DNA from: JABMPU01 sp964457455
GTDB taxonomy: Bacteria; Cloacimonadota; Cloacimonadia; Cloacimonadales; TCS61
Reading direction: 5' to 3'
DNA: 62,495 nt
NCBI GenBank assembly: GCA_964457455.1
Contig: CAYWJN010000002.1
Location: 1-62,495, forward strand
The first letter of the stretch is position 1. Every line of letters begins with the position of its first letter. Both the position numbers and the translations under genes were made by a program. Below the pieces are notes generated by a model. That model made no database searches. It was given only the letters and a program-made list of their open reading frames with translations, and was not told where the DNA came from. Positions 9,013 through 18,452 of the stretch are shown in pieces.

Positions 9013-9285
9013 CTTAACCTCGATTTTGCAAAATTTTAGATCTACGAAAAAAAATAGTCGCATATTTGTCAACATTGTTTTTGGAGGTGTAAAAAAAGGT
9101 TACAGATGGAGCTTTGAGATAAGTCAATTTGGAACGATTTTTATTTAATTGAAACAAATCTTCATAAAAATTATTTAGATTCATTATTTTTATCTTGATT
9201 TATTTTCGTGTTTGAAATTAGGTATCTTCAATGTTATCGAATTGTTTTAGATTCAATGAAGGTGCGTATTCAGGATAAGTTATTT

Positions 9286-10320
9286 ATGAAAAAAAGTTTT
9301 CTATTTTATATCACAAAGCAGTATTCAATTCCGATAATTGAGCCAATCGTAAAATATTTACAAGTTAAGGAAGAAGACTTTGGTTTTTATTTTTCAGATA
9401 GTGTTTTTCTGCAAATTTCAGAAGAATGGAAAAAGGAAAAAACATTTAGAAACTTGACTGATATGATAAATTTTAATCCTGATTTTGTGATTGTTCCTGG
9501 TAATTTTGTAGATTTTCGTATTCCCGGGATTAAAGCGCAAATTTTTCATGGTATGGGAGTAGAAAAAAAATCTCATTATAAAATTCGACATTATTTTGAT
9601 GTTTACTTTACATCCGGTCCTTTTGTTACAGAAAAATTTAAAGAGCTTCGAAAAAAGCATAAATATTTTTTGGTCGAGGAAACAGGTTGGTCGAAGATTG
9701 ATTATATTTTGAGGTATCCAACGAAGAAAATACGAAATGAGTTTAAGATTCCTAAAAATAAAAGAATCATTTTATATGCTCCTACTTTCAGTCCCAAAAT
9801 GCAATCAACAAAAGATATATTGCCCATAATTCCAAAAATAATTAAGGATGATGAAATCTGGTTTGTAAAGTTTCATGATTTGATGAATAAGAAAATTGTT
9901 GAAAGTTTCAAAGGAAATATTTCCTCAAATATAAAATTAATAGATTCTTTTGATATTACGCCATTCCTTCATCTGGCAGATGTTTTAATTTCAGACACGT
10001 CATCTGTAATTTATGAATTCCTTGTTTTAGATAAACCGATTATTACCTTTAAAACGCAAGGCAGGTTTGATAAAGGAATTGATATTTCACATCCGGATGA
10101 ACTGCGAAAAGCAATTGATAGAAGTCTTCAGAATCCGGAAGAATTTCGTGAAAACAGGATGAAACATATTCAGGAAATTAATCCTTATTTGGATGGAAGA
10201 ATCAGTGAAAATATCATTAAAAAACTGATAAAACTAAAAGAACAAAATGCTTTTCTTAAGATGAAAAAACCATTGAATTTATACAGAAAATGGAAACTAA
10301 TTCGTCGCTTAAAGTATTGA
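9286..10320 (+). CDS. CDP-glycerol glycerophosphotransferase-like protein 1
   Basis: A 344-residue protein of the TagB/TagF-like (Glyphos_transf) family, which transfers polyol-phosphate units onto surface glycans or teichoic-like polymers. Family marks are the LYAPTFSP strand, VKFHDLMNK, and LADVLISDTSSVIYEF followed by LDKPII in the nucleotide-binding half. The start MKKSFLFYITKQ at 9286 follows AGGATAAG; the longer frame from a GTG at 9208 has no ribosome site. It lies 13 bp upstream of a second gene of the same family and near a GT9 glycosyltransferase, which suggests a surface polysaccharide role. The organism need not make true teichoic acid. Confidence 0.8.
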   Translation: MKKSFLFYITKQYSIPIIEPIVKYLQVKEEDFGFYFSDSVFLQISEEWKKEKTFRNLTDMINFNPDFVIVPGNFVDFRIPGIKAQIFHGMGVEKKSHYKIRHYFDVYFTSGPFVTEKFKELRKKHKYFLVEETGWSKIDYILRYPTKKIRNEFKIPKNKRIILYAPTFSPKMQSTKDILPIIPKIIKDDEIWFVKFHDLMNKKIVESFKGNISSNIKLIDSFDITPFLHLADVLISDTSSVIYEFLVLDKPIITFKTQGRFDKGIDISHPDELRKAIDRSLQNPEEFRENRMKHIQEINPYLDGRISENIIKKLIKLKEQNAFLKMKKPLNLYRKWKLIRRLKY

Positions 10321-10333
10321 AAGACAGGATAAT

Positions 10334-11409
10334 ATGATAAAAGTTCTATTTGACCTTTCCAAAGAGTATCACTTTAATTCTTTATTTCCTCTTTACAAGG
10401 AGATGGAAAAAGATCCGAAATATGATTTAAGGATTCATGTGGGTAAGGATAGCAAAAGATTGCTCGGTATTTTTCAAATTCCAGATAAAAATCGCATTGC
10501 ATCCAACCTGAAAAAAGAAGGATATAAACTAACTAATGAAACATCTGGTTGGGATATTTTAGTTGTTGCAGATGCTGTAAGAGAACACAAAAAATATGGT
10601 GAGGTGGTGCGAATTCATCTTGATCATGGAGTGGGAATAAAAACTTCCAGAATCCGAAATATTGTTAAACAAAAGGAACTTCGCTATCATGTTTTTCTGG
10701 AAGGAAGATACTGGTTTGATTATATCAAGAGTCTGGGTTGGAAAAATAAAGCTGATTTTCATATTTTTGGAAGTCCAAAATTAGATCTATTATTTTGGAA
10801 GGATTATTATGATAATAATACTCTGAAAGCTATGTTAGAGCTTGATCCGAACAAAAAAACAGTTTTATTTGCTCCATCTTATAAACCGAGTTGTATCGAA
10901 TTTCTGCAAGGGAAAATTTCGGATTTAATTCCAGAATATAATGTGATTATCAAGCTTCATCCCTACAGTTGGGGAACGAAATATGCACCGAGTTCACATT
11001 TCAAGTTTTATGAGAAACTCTCCAAAAAATTCAAGGATGTATTCCTGATTACAAAACAAGATTATGATATTTATCCATATTTATTTCTCGCAGACACGCT
11101 CATCAGCGATACTTCCAGCGTTATCAATGAATTTCTTGCTCTTGGAAAATTCGGAATTATTTATGTCCTTCCGCATTTTAAGGAAAAACACAGTGATGGC
11201 ATGGAAGTTCTGTCTGTTGCTCCCAAAGATTGGTTGGAAGGAGCTTTTCCGCATATGTTCTCTCCAGATGATTTGATCTTGGCAGTCGAATCCGCTTTGA
11301 ATCCAACCAAAGAGATGGAACAAAAACTCAAAAAAAATCGCGATTATTTTTTTGTGGGATTGGATGGAAAATCAAGTTTGCGAGTTAAGAAAAAAATAGA
11401 TGAGATAAT
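10334..11409 (+). CDS. CDP-glycerol glycerophosphotransferase-like protein 2 (3' end in gap)
   Basis: Begins MIKVLFDLSKEYHFNS and shows the same family pattern as its upstream neighbour: VLFAPSYKPS, IIKLHPYSW and LADTLISDTSSVINEFLALGK. About 358 residues are readable before the run of Ns, which is close to full length, so only a short C-terminus is lost. A continuous ORF through the Ns to 11581 is an artefact, because the part after the gap in that frame does not belong to this family while another frame gives a good GT9 protein. It is probably an acceptor-extending transferase in the same pathway as its neighbours. Confidence 0.8.
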
Positions 11410-11509
11410 NNNNNNNNNNNNNNNNNNNNNNNNNNNNNNNNNNNNNNNNNNNNNNNNNNNNNNNNNNNNNNNNNNNNNNNNNNNNNNNNNNNNNNNNNNN
11501 NNNNNNNNN
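11410..11509. other. Assembly gap of exactly 100 Ns
   Basis: A run of 100 N characters. The round number suggests a scaffolding placeholder, so the real distance is unknown. It hides the end of one gene and the first 20-30 codons of the next. Confidence 0.99.
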
Positions 11510-12474
11510 GATTCATTAAAGAAAAGTTTCCTGAAAGCGAGATACATTGGACTTGCAGGAAAGAATTCTCCCAAATTTTAGAGCTTCATCCTTTAATTTC
11601 TAAAATCTGGAGCTTGGATAGGAAAGATGGTCTCAAAGGCTTAATCAAATTAGGAAAATCTTTACGAAAGGAGAGATACGATTTTATTTATGATGCTCAC
11701 AGCAATATTCGCTCGAAAGTTTTGTTTTTGATACTGTTTTCTTTTTGGAAAAGATTTGGGAAAAATAAAATTAATTTTGTTGTAAGAAAAAAAGAGCGTT
11801 TTAGAAGATTTCTCTTTTTTATCTTTCGTATGAAAGTTTTACCAACTCCTTTCAGGGGAATGATTTCGTTTAGAGATCCTTTGAAAAAGTGGGGAATGGC
11901 AGCTTTTAGCGAACAGGAAATTGAATGGAACTTTCCAATTAAGATTTCAAAGAAAATTGATAAAATCCTATCAGAACATTTTAAGGAAAAACAGATTATC
12001 ACTCTTGTTCCTTCTGCTGCCTGGAAAATGAAGCGCTGGCCAATCGGACATTGGAAAAAACTAATCTCTCTTTTGGAAGAATATAAATTTGTGATTTTAG
12101 CTGGAACTGAAGATACATTTTGTGAAGAGTTCAATCTTCAAGCTTCGGATAGAGTGATCAATCTTGCTGGCAGATTATCTTTATTGGAAAGCTGCAATGT
12201 AATTGCAAAGTCGGATTTGGTTATCTCAGCAGATACCGGGTTTCTTCATTTTGCGGATTTGATGAAAAAGAAAACATTAGCTCTTTTAGGACCCACAGCG
12301 TTTGGTTTTCCCACCGGAGAAACTGTGAAAATTCTGCAGGTTCCTCTAAAATGTAGACCCTGCACAAAAGACGGACACGAAGGAAAATGTTCACAAAAAA
12401 TCTATCAGAAATGTATGAGGGATATTACACCTGAAAGTGTAGCTGGGGAAGTAAGACAGGTTTTAGTAAATTAA
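11510..12474 (+). CDS. Glycosyltransferase family 9 (heptosyltransferase-like), 5' end in gap
   Basis: Directly after the gap the frame reads FIKEKFPESEIHWTCRKEF, then LELHPLISKIWSLDR, which is the first part of GT9/WaaF-like enzymes. The frame stays open to 12474. Later marks are LVPSAAWKMKRWP, ILAGTEDTF, NLAGRLSLLESCNVIAKSDL and SADTGFLHFAD, and a cysteine-bearing tail (CRPCTKDG). Any start placed at 11614 would cut off real homologous sequence. GT9 enzymes add heptose to the lipopolysaccharide core at the inner membrane. Roughly the first 25 residues are missing. Together with the two upstream genes it forms a surface glycan cluster. Confidence 0.85.
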
Positions 12475-12500
12475 ATACCGAAAACACTGAAATCACCGAA
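12474..12500 (-). repeat. Class A micro-repeat, left arm of an inverted pair
   Basis: Three 9-mers (AATACCGAA, AACACTGAA, ATCACCGAA) begin at the last base of the GT9 stop codon. The reverse complement of this block occurs at 12911-12937. The two copies face each other across a single small gene. Confidence 0.85.
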
Positions 12501-12506
12501 AATATT

Positions 12507-12881
12507 TTATAAAATTACTCTTTTAAATTGTATTTGTTTCGAACCAAAATTTATCAGTAATCCCAAACGAAATTTTGTAGCTTTCAAATAATTTTTCAAT
12601 TGGGCAAAGTGCACATTATCAAGCGATTGAACAGCTTTGTTTTCGATGATAATTTTTTTTTCTACAACAAGATCAGCAATGTATTCACCAACTATAATGT
12701 TATTTTCAAAATAAACTTTTATTGATTCTTGTTGCTTTACATTCATTTCCAATTTTCTTAGTTTATAAGCAAGAGAATTTTCATATACTTTTTCTAAAAA
12801 ACCATTTCCAAAATATTGATGTACTTCAAAAGCTGCTTGCCTTATTTTCTCAGTCAAATCAGAATAAAGTAATTCTGTCAT
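12507..12881 (-). CDS. GxxExxY-family protein (PD-(D/E)XK-like)
   Basis: A 124-residue protein with the name-giving motif GNGFLEKVYENSL at about residues 25-37, then EYIADLVVEKKIIIENKA, which has the D...(E)xK look of the PD-(D/E)XK fold. The tail LKATKFRLGLLINFG is also typical of the family. Length is normal and the ATG follows AAAGGT. The function is unproven; a nuclease-like role is inferred from the fold. It lies alone between the GT9 gene and alaS and is bounded on both sides by a perfect inverted class A repeat, so it may be an inserted unit. Confidence 0.88.
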   Translation of the reverse strand: MTELLYSDLTEKIRQAAFEVHQYFGNGFLEKVYENSLAYKLRKLEMNVKQQESIKVYFENNIIVGEYIADLVVEKKIIIENKAVQSLDNVHFAQLKNYLKATKFRLGLLINFGSKQIQFKRVIL

Positions 12882-12910
12882 TTTTTACCTTTAATAATGA
12901 GATATTTTTT

Positions 12911-12937
12911 TTCGGTGATTTCAGTGTTTTCGGTGTT
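12911..12937 (+). repeat. Class A micro-repeat, right arm of an inverted pair
   Basis: Units TTCGGTGAT, TTCAGTGTT and TTCGGTGTT form the reverse complement of the block at 12474-12500. Its last base touches the stop codon of alaS. A nearly identical block, including the adjoining TAATTCAAA, occurs inside the C25 gene at 58465-58491. Confidence 0.85.
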
Positions 12938-15606
12938 TAATTCAAATGCTTTATAATTTCCTTCACTTTCTTAATAGCTTCATCGATTTTGGAAATATCT
13001 TTTCCACCAGCCATAGCCATATCCGGTCTTCCACCGCCTTTTCCACCTACGATTTCTGCAATTTTACCCGCTATTTTGCCTGCATGATATTTGTTTGTCA
13101 GGTCTTTGGTAACAATCGTTAAAATGGCAACTTTCCCAGAAATGTTGCTAACTAGCACCCCAATTCCGGATCGCAATTTGTTCCTGAGTTGGTCACCCAG
13201 TTGTCTCATTTCATTTGGATTGGAAACCTTGATCTTTGTTACCACAACTTTGATATTATTTATGATTGGAGCGTGTTTGATCAATTCATCCATTTTGCTA
13301 CCGGATGATTTTATTCGGAACCCTCTGATCTTCAAATGAAGTTCTTTATTTTCAGAAATAATCTTTTTCATTTTTTCCATTATTTTGAATTGAGGTGTAT
13401 TCAAAAATCTGCCAATCTCATCGATTTCATCTTCCAAAATTTTCACATATTTTTCTGCAGCAAATCCTGTGATGGCTTCGATTCGCCGGATTCCAGCAGC
13501 AATTGAAGATTCTGAAGTCATTTTGAAAAAACCTATTTCACCCGTGAAATTTAAGTGTGACCCACCACAGAGTTCCTTGGAATAATCACCGATTGAAACG
13601 ACTCTCACATTTTCTTCATATTTCTCACCAAACAGAGCAATAGCACCTTCTTCCCGAGCTTCTTCAATTTCTTTTATCTCGATTTTAAGCGGAATACATT
13701 CTCGGATTTTTCTATTTACGATTCTTTCGATCAAAACCAATTCTCTCTGTGAGACTTGTTGAAAATGAGTGAAATCAAAACGTAAATGATCCGAGCTGAC
13801 AAAAGAACCTTTTTGCTGAACATGTTTTCCCAGAATTTCTCTAAGTGCTTTATGAAGTAGATGAGTTGCAGTATGGTTTCCGGCAATATTCTTTCGGTTT
13901 TCTTTATCGATCTCTGCAAAAACATCTTCCGAATTAAATGCTCCGGAAACTAATTTCCCAAAATGAAAATAAACATCATTTTCTTTTTGAACTTCGTCTA
14001 TTTTCACTTTGAAATTTTCATTAATTATTTCACCAACATCTGCAACCTGTCCACCGGATTCTGCATAAAATGGAGTTTCTTCAAGCACAATTACTACTTT
14101 TTTCTCTTCATCCACATAATGCTTTATTATTCTGGTTTTTATGGAATGTTGTTGATAACCTACAAATTTGGTTTTAATAGAAGTGCTTAAACCTAATTGA
14201 GATATTTTGCTGGTTTTCATATCGAAGTTTTTGGCTTCACGACCTCTGATTTTTTGTTTTTCCATTTCTTTATGGAAACCTTCTTCATCAACTTCCAGAC
14301 CTTTTTCTTCAGCCATGATCTTTGTTAAATCTAAAGGAAATCCATAAGTATCATAAAGTATGAAAGCATCATTTGCTGAAATCGTTTTATCACGCCTTTT
14401 TATAATTTCTTCAAATTTACTGATTCCGTTGTCCAGAGTAAGGTTAAACCTTTCTTCTTCAGCTTTGATAACGAGTTTGATGTGCGCTTGACGTTCTTTA
14501 AGTTCGCTGTAATGATCTCCCATCAAATCTACAACAATATCAACCAGTTTATAAAGGAAAGGTTCTTTCATTTTCAGCAGGTGACCGTGACGAGCTGCAC
14601 GTCTCAGGATTCTGCGCAGCACGTATCCTCTTCCTTCATTGGAAGGCATTCCACCATCTGCAAGGGCAAATGTTAATGCTCTTACATGGTCGGAAATAAC
14701 TCGATGAGAAGTTCCGTCATAATTAACCACAGAGCTCACGGAGGACACAGAGTGTTGTTTTTGAGTATTTTGAGCATCTTCGTGGCAATTGGTTTTGTAT
14801 TGAACTCCCGAAATTTCTACAATCTTATCTATTAGCGGCATAAAAAGATCTGTATGATAATTTGAATCTTTATTTTGCAGAACCTGAACGATTCTCTCAA
14901 AACCAGCTCCGGTATCGACAAATTTTTGGGAAAGCGGGGTTAGTTTTCCGGTTTCATCCCGATTAAATTGGATGAACACAAGATTCCAGAGTTCAAAAAA
15001 GCGATGACAATCTCCATTAACTTTACACTTATGATTTTCTAGGTGTTTCAGGTTGCAGAATTCATCTCCTCTATCAATATGAATTTCCGAACAGGGTCCG
15101 CATGGACCGGTAGTTGCCATTTCCCAGAAGTTGTCTTTATCGCTGTGATTTTCGATATGAACAGGGTTGATATCTGTTTCGTTTTTCCAGAGTTTATAAG
15201 CTTCTTTATCGGAATGATGTACGGTTGCATAAAGTTTATCTTTTGGCATTTTCCATACTTCCGTAAGAAGTTCCCATGCCCAGATTATTGCTTCCTTTTT
15301 ATAATAATCATCAAAACTCCAGTTTCCCAGCATCTCAAAGAAAGTATGATGATAGCCGTCTTTTCCAACTTCTTCCAGATCGTTGTGTTTACCACCAGCA
15401 CGAATACATTTCTGGCTGTTTACAACTCGAAGATATTCCGGCTTTGTCTGTCCCAAAAAGATATTCTTGAACTGGTTCATTCCGGCATTAGTGAAAAGTA
15501 AGGTTGGATCATCAAGGGGAATGACCGGAGCAGATGGAACTGCTTTATGTTTTTTACTTTCAAAAAATTCGATGAACTGGTCTCTGATTTGATTACTGCT
15601 TTGCAT
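12937..15606 (-). CDS. alaS: Alanyl-tRNA synthetase
   Basis: An 889-residue enzyme that charges tRNA-Ala. Its start at 15606 has AGAGGAAAAAAT before the ATG; the upstream part of the frame is repeat DNA. The class II catalytic domain shows LFTNAGMNQFK, FFEMLGNWSFDDYY and DTGAGFERI. The RVISDHVRALTFALADG and GRGYVLRRILRRAARHG segments follow. The editing domain has HTATHLLHKAL and CGGSHL, and the C-terminal DHHA1 domain has GGKGGGRPDMAMAGG. Between about residues 270 and 293, just before RVISDH, lies an insert absent from typical AlaRS. It includes DAQNTQKQ and SVSSVSSV and is encoded by two class A micro-repeats. Confidence 0.97.
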   Translation of the reverse strand: MQSSNQIRDQFIEFFESKKHKAVPSAPVIPLDDPTLLFTNAGMNQFKNIFLGQTKPEYLRVVNSQKCIRAGGKHNDLEEVGKDGYHHTFFEMLGNWSFDDYYKKEAIIWAWELLTEVWKMPKDKLYATVHHSDKEAYKLWKNETDINPVHIENHSDKDNFWEMATTGPCGPCSEIHIDRGDEFCNLKHLENHKCKVNGDCHRFFELWNLVFIQFNRDETGKLTPLSQKFVDTGAGFERIVQVLQNKDSNYHTDLFMPLIDKIVEISGVQYKTNCHEDAQNTQKQHSVSSVSSVVNYDGTSHRVISDHVRALTFALADGGMPSNEGRGYVLRRILRRAARHGHLLKMKEPFLYKLVDIVVDLMGDHYSELKERQAHIKLVIKAEEERFNLTLDNGISKFEEIIKRRDKTISANDAFILYDTYGFPLDLTKIMAEEKGLEVDEEGFHKEMEKQKIRGREAKNFDMKTSKISQLGLSTSIKTKFVGYQQHSIKTRIIKHYVDEEKKVVIVLEETPFYAESGGQVADVGEIINENFKVKIDEVQKENDVYFHFGKLVSGAFNSEDVFAEIDKENRKNIAGNHTATHLLHKALREILGKHVQQKGSFVSSDHLRFDFTHFQQVSQRELVLIERIVNRKIRECIPLKIEIKEIEEAREEGAIALFGEKYEENVRVVSIGDYSKELCGGSHLNFTGEIGFFKMTSESSIAAGIRRIEAITGFAAEKYVKILEDEIDEIGRFLNTPQFKIMEKMKKIISENKELHLKIRGFRIKSSGSKMDELIKHAPIINNIKVVVTKIKVSNPNEMRQLGDQLRNKLRSGIGVLVSNISGKVAILTIVTKDLTNKYHAGKIAGKIAEIVGGKGGGRPDMAMAGGKDISKIDEAIKKVKEIIKHLN
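14728..14775. repeat. Class A micro-repeats inside alaS
   Basis: The 9-mers CACAGAGCT, CACGGAGGA and CACAGAGTG (14728-14754) are followed by TTTTTGAGT and ATTTTGAGC (14758-14775). The period of 9 keeps the reading frame and gives three-residue protein repeats. The first set is the same kind of word as intergenic repeats reported in many bacteria. Confidence 0.85.
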
Positions 15607-15626
15607 ATTTTTTCCTCTTTTTAAAC

Positions 15627-15691
15627 CGCTAATGAACGCTAATTTACGCAAATGTTTTCTTTCCGCGAAATACACGAAAGATAGCGAAAAA
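15627..15691. repeat. Class A micro-repeats upstream of alaS
   Basis: CGCTAATGAA, CGCTAATTTA and CGCAAATG (15627-15654) and then CGAAATACA, CGAAAGATAG and CGAAAAA (15666-15691) form two degenerate sets of period 9-10. They fill most of the space between the AAA ATPase gene and alaS. I see no gene there. Confidence 0.75.
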
Positions 15692-15763
15692 TTTTTATTT
15701 AATATTTTTGTTTTGAAATTTTTTGATTAAGAATTTGTGTAAAGAACATAACATAAAGTAATC

Positions 15764-18142
15764 CTAATTTGCTCTTAAATCATCATAAATGAAATTCATC
15801 ATATCTTGAGCTAAAGTTCTGATATCTTCAGGATTATTTTCTGATAATAAGTGATGTCCCGGATTGAGAACAACTCTAAAATTATTATGAATATTATCTT
15901 TTGTTTTTTCTCCAATAATTTTATTCTCAAACAATCCATCTATGATTTCCTTCAAATTCAAATTTTCTAACTGATTATCTATAATTTGTTTTCTAAATCT
16001 CAATTTTATTTCATTTTCCAAAAAAGGTCTTAAGATTTTTGAAATATCTTCATTATGCTTTTTGTTAATATAACTTTCTATTTTATTAAAAGCTTTTTCG
16101 TGTTCTGTTAAAATAAAAAATTCTTCCTTTACTTCCTCAAGAAAACTTGTAATATGATTTCGGTTTATCTTTAATAATTGATACTTAAAATTGTTATTAT
16201 TACACTCCAGTAATTGTTTCAGAAAATTTTTATAATGTGCTGAAATAATAATTTGTCGAAAATCATTACAAATATTAAAGATTTCCCCGACAGTTTTTAG
16301 CATCCTATTTTCATCAAAACTGGTTACAGGATCATCTAAAACAATGACCGTATTTTCTTTTTCTGCTTTATTTTTTGTGATTAGTTTTGCCCAAAAAATG
16401 GAAAGAGCTAATGCTCGTCTTTCGGAATCGCTTAAAACATAAGAAATGTTTTTGTCATTTATTTTAATATTTTTGTATTTTAGATGAATTGAAATAACGG
16501 GTTTGTATCCGGCTTTTAAAATGCTTTTTGTTATTTGATAATCTTTGCATCCAAACTTTTTAAAGAAAATACTGATAAGTTCAAAGTAATTTTTTAAAAA
16601 TGATTCCTGATTTTTTTCAAGTTCAATTGTCTTCAAATTAATTTTTTTTTCAAAATCATCAATTTTCGTTTTAACTTCTATCAGTTTTTTGAAAATTGGT
16701 TCATATTCAAGCCTTATTTTTTTTAGTTTATTATTTGATATTTCTTCAATTATCCTTTTCAATTCATTCTTGATCTCTTCATTTTGAAGGGACAATTTGA
16801 AATTTTTTATTTTTTGATTAAGATTATTTTCTTTCAAAAGGTAATCATTTTGGATTTCATCATAATCAGTTGTACTTTGAAGTATGTTGAAATAATCATA
16901 TTCCGGAACAGCTTCATAAGGTTTTTGATTTTTTTTCTCAATGACTGTTTTCAGTTCAGTTACACTTTCATTCAAAACTTTTTTAAAATTCCGAAAAGCT
17001 TTTTCTAATTTTACTGAAATTAATTCCAATTCGTTTAAATCTTTTTTAAATTCCTGATGATCAATTATTGGAAGATACTCCTTCAAAATAATGATGTTAT
17101 CTTTGAAACTTAATTTCAGACGATTGTTTTCTTCAATAACTTGATTTAAAGTTGAACTTAATTCTATTTTAATATTTTGTTCAAATTCCTTGAAACTTTC
17201 ATTGAAACATTTTTTATATATTTCTATCAGTTCAATATCTTCAATTTTCTGTCCACAAAAAGGACACTTTGATTTTTCTAATTCTTCGGTTTCAAGATAA
17301 TCAAACAATCCTTTCTCGATCCATTTTTCTTCTTCATTATCGCTTTTTTGGAAATTATTATTTATATGATTTGATAATTTGGAAAATGCTTCCTCATTAA
17401 TCTCATCAAAACTTCTCTTCAATAACAGGTTAATTTGCTCAAAAAATCTTATTACATTTATTTCAATTTTAGATTGCAAAAGTTCTTTCTTATTAATGAT
17501 TGTATCTGCATTTTTTATCTTTTCTTCTATTTTTATTTTTTGATTGGTTAATCTTTCAATTTTTATTTCAATTTCTTCTCTTTTGAAATCGGTTTTTATT
17601 CTGAAAAATTCTTTAATGTCGATATGATATTCAACGATAGCTTCATTAATTCTATCTTTTAGTCTCGTGTGATCACCTGACAAAGTTCTTTTTTCTTTTT
17701 TCAAATCTGCCAGTTCTAAAGCGATTTTTACATTCTCTTCACCTAATATAAAATCTGTAATGTTAACCTTATTTTCTCTGGTTATATTCATTCCTGTAAA
17801 AATATTTTTATTTATAAATCTGCTGTCAAAAATTTGAAAATCATAATTAAAATCATTTAATTGCCAATTATTATTTTTAAACTCAATGTTTTTTTCTTCA
17901 TTGTCTTTATAATAAGAGATTTTGATGTTTTGAAGATCATCATATTTGGAGGGGATTGTTTTTCGGTTTTGTAAAATTGAGTTATTTTTTGATGATATGG
18001 AACGAAAGATGTCCGTTAAAGTTGATTTTCCGAAGCTGTTCAGACCATATATTAAAGTCATTAATTCAAACTGAATTTTTCCACCATCTTTAAAATTCGA
18101 GAATGTTCCAACATTTGTTATCTCTTTTATTCTTTTTATCAA
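15764..18142 (-). CDS. SMC-like AAA_13 ATPase with zinc-hook-like motif (RloC/PrrC relative)
   Basis: A 792-residue ABC/SMC-type ATPase. Walker A is GLNSFGKST (about residues 33-41). Long charged coiled coils carry CPFCGQ near residue 290, like the zinc hook of Rad50 and RloC. After the second coil come the signature-like YVLSDSERRALALSIFWA, Walker B TVIVLDDPVTSFDE and the H-loop ISAHYKNF. The C-terminus ends in a helical region with NPGHHLL. RloC and PrrC of this family are phage-defence anticodon nucleases; I cannot confirm their nuclease triad here. It is followed by an Xre regulator and addiction genes, so a defence role is likely but inferred. Confidence 0.75.
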   Translation of the reverse strand: MIKRIKEITNVGTFSNFKDGGKIQFELMTLIYGLNSFGKSTLTDIFRSISSKNNSILQNRKTIPSKYDDLQNIKISYYKDNEEKNIEFKNNNWQLNDFNYDFQIFDSRFINKNIFTGMNITRENKVNITDFILGEENVKIALELADLKKEKRTLSGDHTRLKDRINEAIVEYHIDIKEFFRIKTDFKREEIEIKIERLTNQKIKIEEKIKNADTIINKKELLQSKIEINVIRFFEQINLLLKRSFDEINEEAFSKLSNHINNNFQKSDNEEEKWIEKGLFDYLETEELEKSKCPFCGQKIEDIELIEIYKKCFNESFKEFEQNIKIELSSTLNQVIEENNRLKLSFKDNIIILKEYLPIIDHQEFKKDLNELELISVKLEKAFRNFKKVLNESVTELKTVIEKKNQKPYEAVPEYDYFNILQSTTDYDEIQNDYLLKENNLNQKIKNFKLSLQNEEIKNELKRIIEEISNNKLKKIRLEYEPIFKKLIEVKTKIDDFEKKINLKTIELEKNQESFLKNYFELISIFFKKFGCKDYQITKSILKAGYKPVISIHLKYKNIKINDKNISYVLSDSERRALALSIFWAKLITKNKAEKENTVIVLDDPVTSFDENRMLKTVGEIFNICNDFRQIIISAHYKNFLKQLLECNNNNFKYQLLKINRNHITSFLEEVKEEFFILTEHEKAFNKIESYINKKHNEDISKILRPFLENEIKLRFRKQIIDNQLENLNLKEIIDGLFENKIIGEKTKDNIHNNFRVVLNPGHHLLSENNPEDIRTLAQDMMNFIYDDLRAN

Positions 18143-18156
18143 AATTACCTCAATTA

Positions 18157-18432
18157 TTATGCAAAACTCACCTTCAAATGTTTTCCCAAAGCAGAAGCAA
18201 TTTTTTCAAGTGTTGAGAATTTTATATCTCCGGAATGATTTTCTATCCTGGAGATAGCACTTTTTTTTGTATGGATTTTTATTGCTAATTCCTCTTGGGG
18301 CAATCCTGCTTCTTTTCTTGCCTGTTTGAGCATTACACCTAATTTGAAAGCTTCAAAGCCTTCTTCGTAATTTTTGGCGAAATCGGGAGATTTCTTTTTT
18401 CTTTCTGCTATGTATTTTTGAAGATCGCTCAT
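18157..18432 (-). CDS. Xre-type HTH regulator / HigA-like antitoxin
   Basis: About 91 residues from the ATG at 18432 (a TTG at 18447 is also in frame). The C-terminal HTH reads LKQARKEAGLPQEELAIKI and then TKKSAISRIENH, followed by TLEKIASALGKHLKV. This is the layout of small antitoxins such as HigA, with the DNA-binding domain at the C-terminal side. It lies 14 bp upstream of the AAA ATPase gene and is probably co-transcribed with it, perhaps as its regulator. A 15-bp palindrome touches the start codon. Confidence 0.8.
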   Translation of the reverse strand: MSDLQKYIAERKKKSPDFAKNYEEGFEAFKLGVMLKQARKEAGLPQEELAIKIHTKKSAISRIENHSGDIKFSTLEKIASALGKHLKVSFA

Positions 18433-18447
18433 TTGATTCGCAATCAA
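18433..18447. promoter_or_regulatory. Palindrome at the start of the Xre gene
   Basis: TTGATT and AATCAA arms around CGC sit directly before the ATG of the Xre regulator. The position and size fit an autoregulatory operator for an Xre repressor. It could equally be one of the class B hairpins, which have the same arm and loop sizes. Confidence 0.35.
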
Positions 18448-18452
18448 TTTTA

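Noticed and set aside
9128..9145. Possible sigma-54 promoter (TTGGAACGATTT) near the sigma-54 activator gene
   Set aside because: The -24 GG is there but the -12 GC element is missing.
10334..11581. Continuous 415-residue ORF across the Ns
   Set aside because: The part after the gap is out of frame with the GT9 gene that clearly occupies it.
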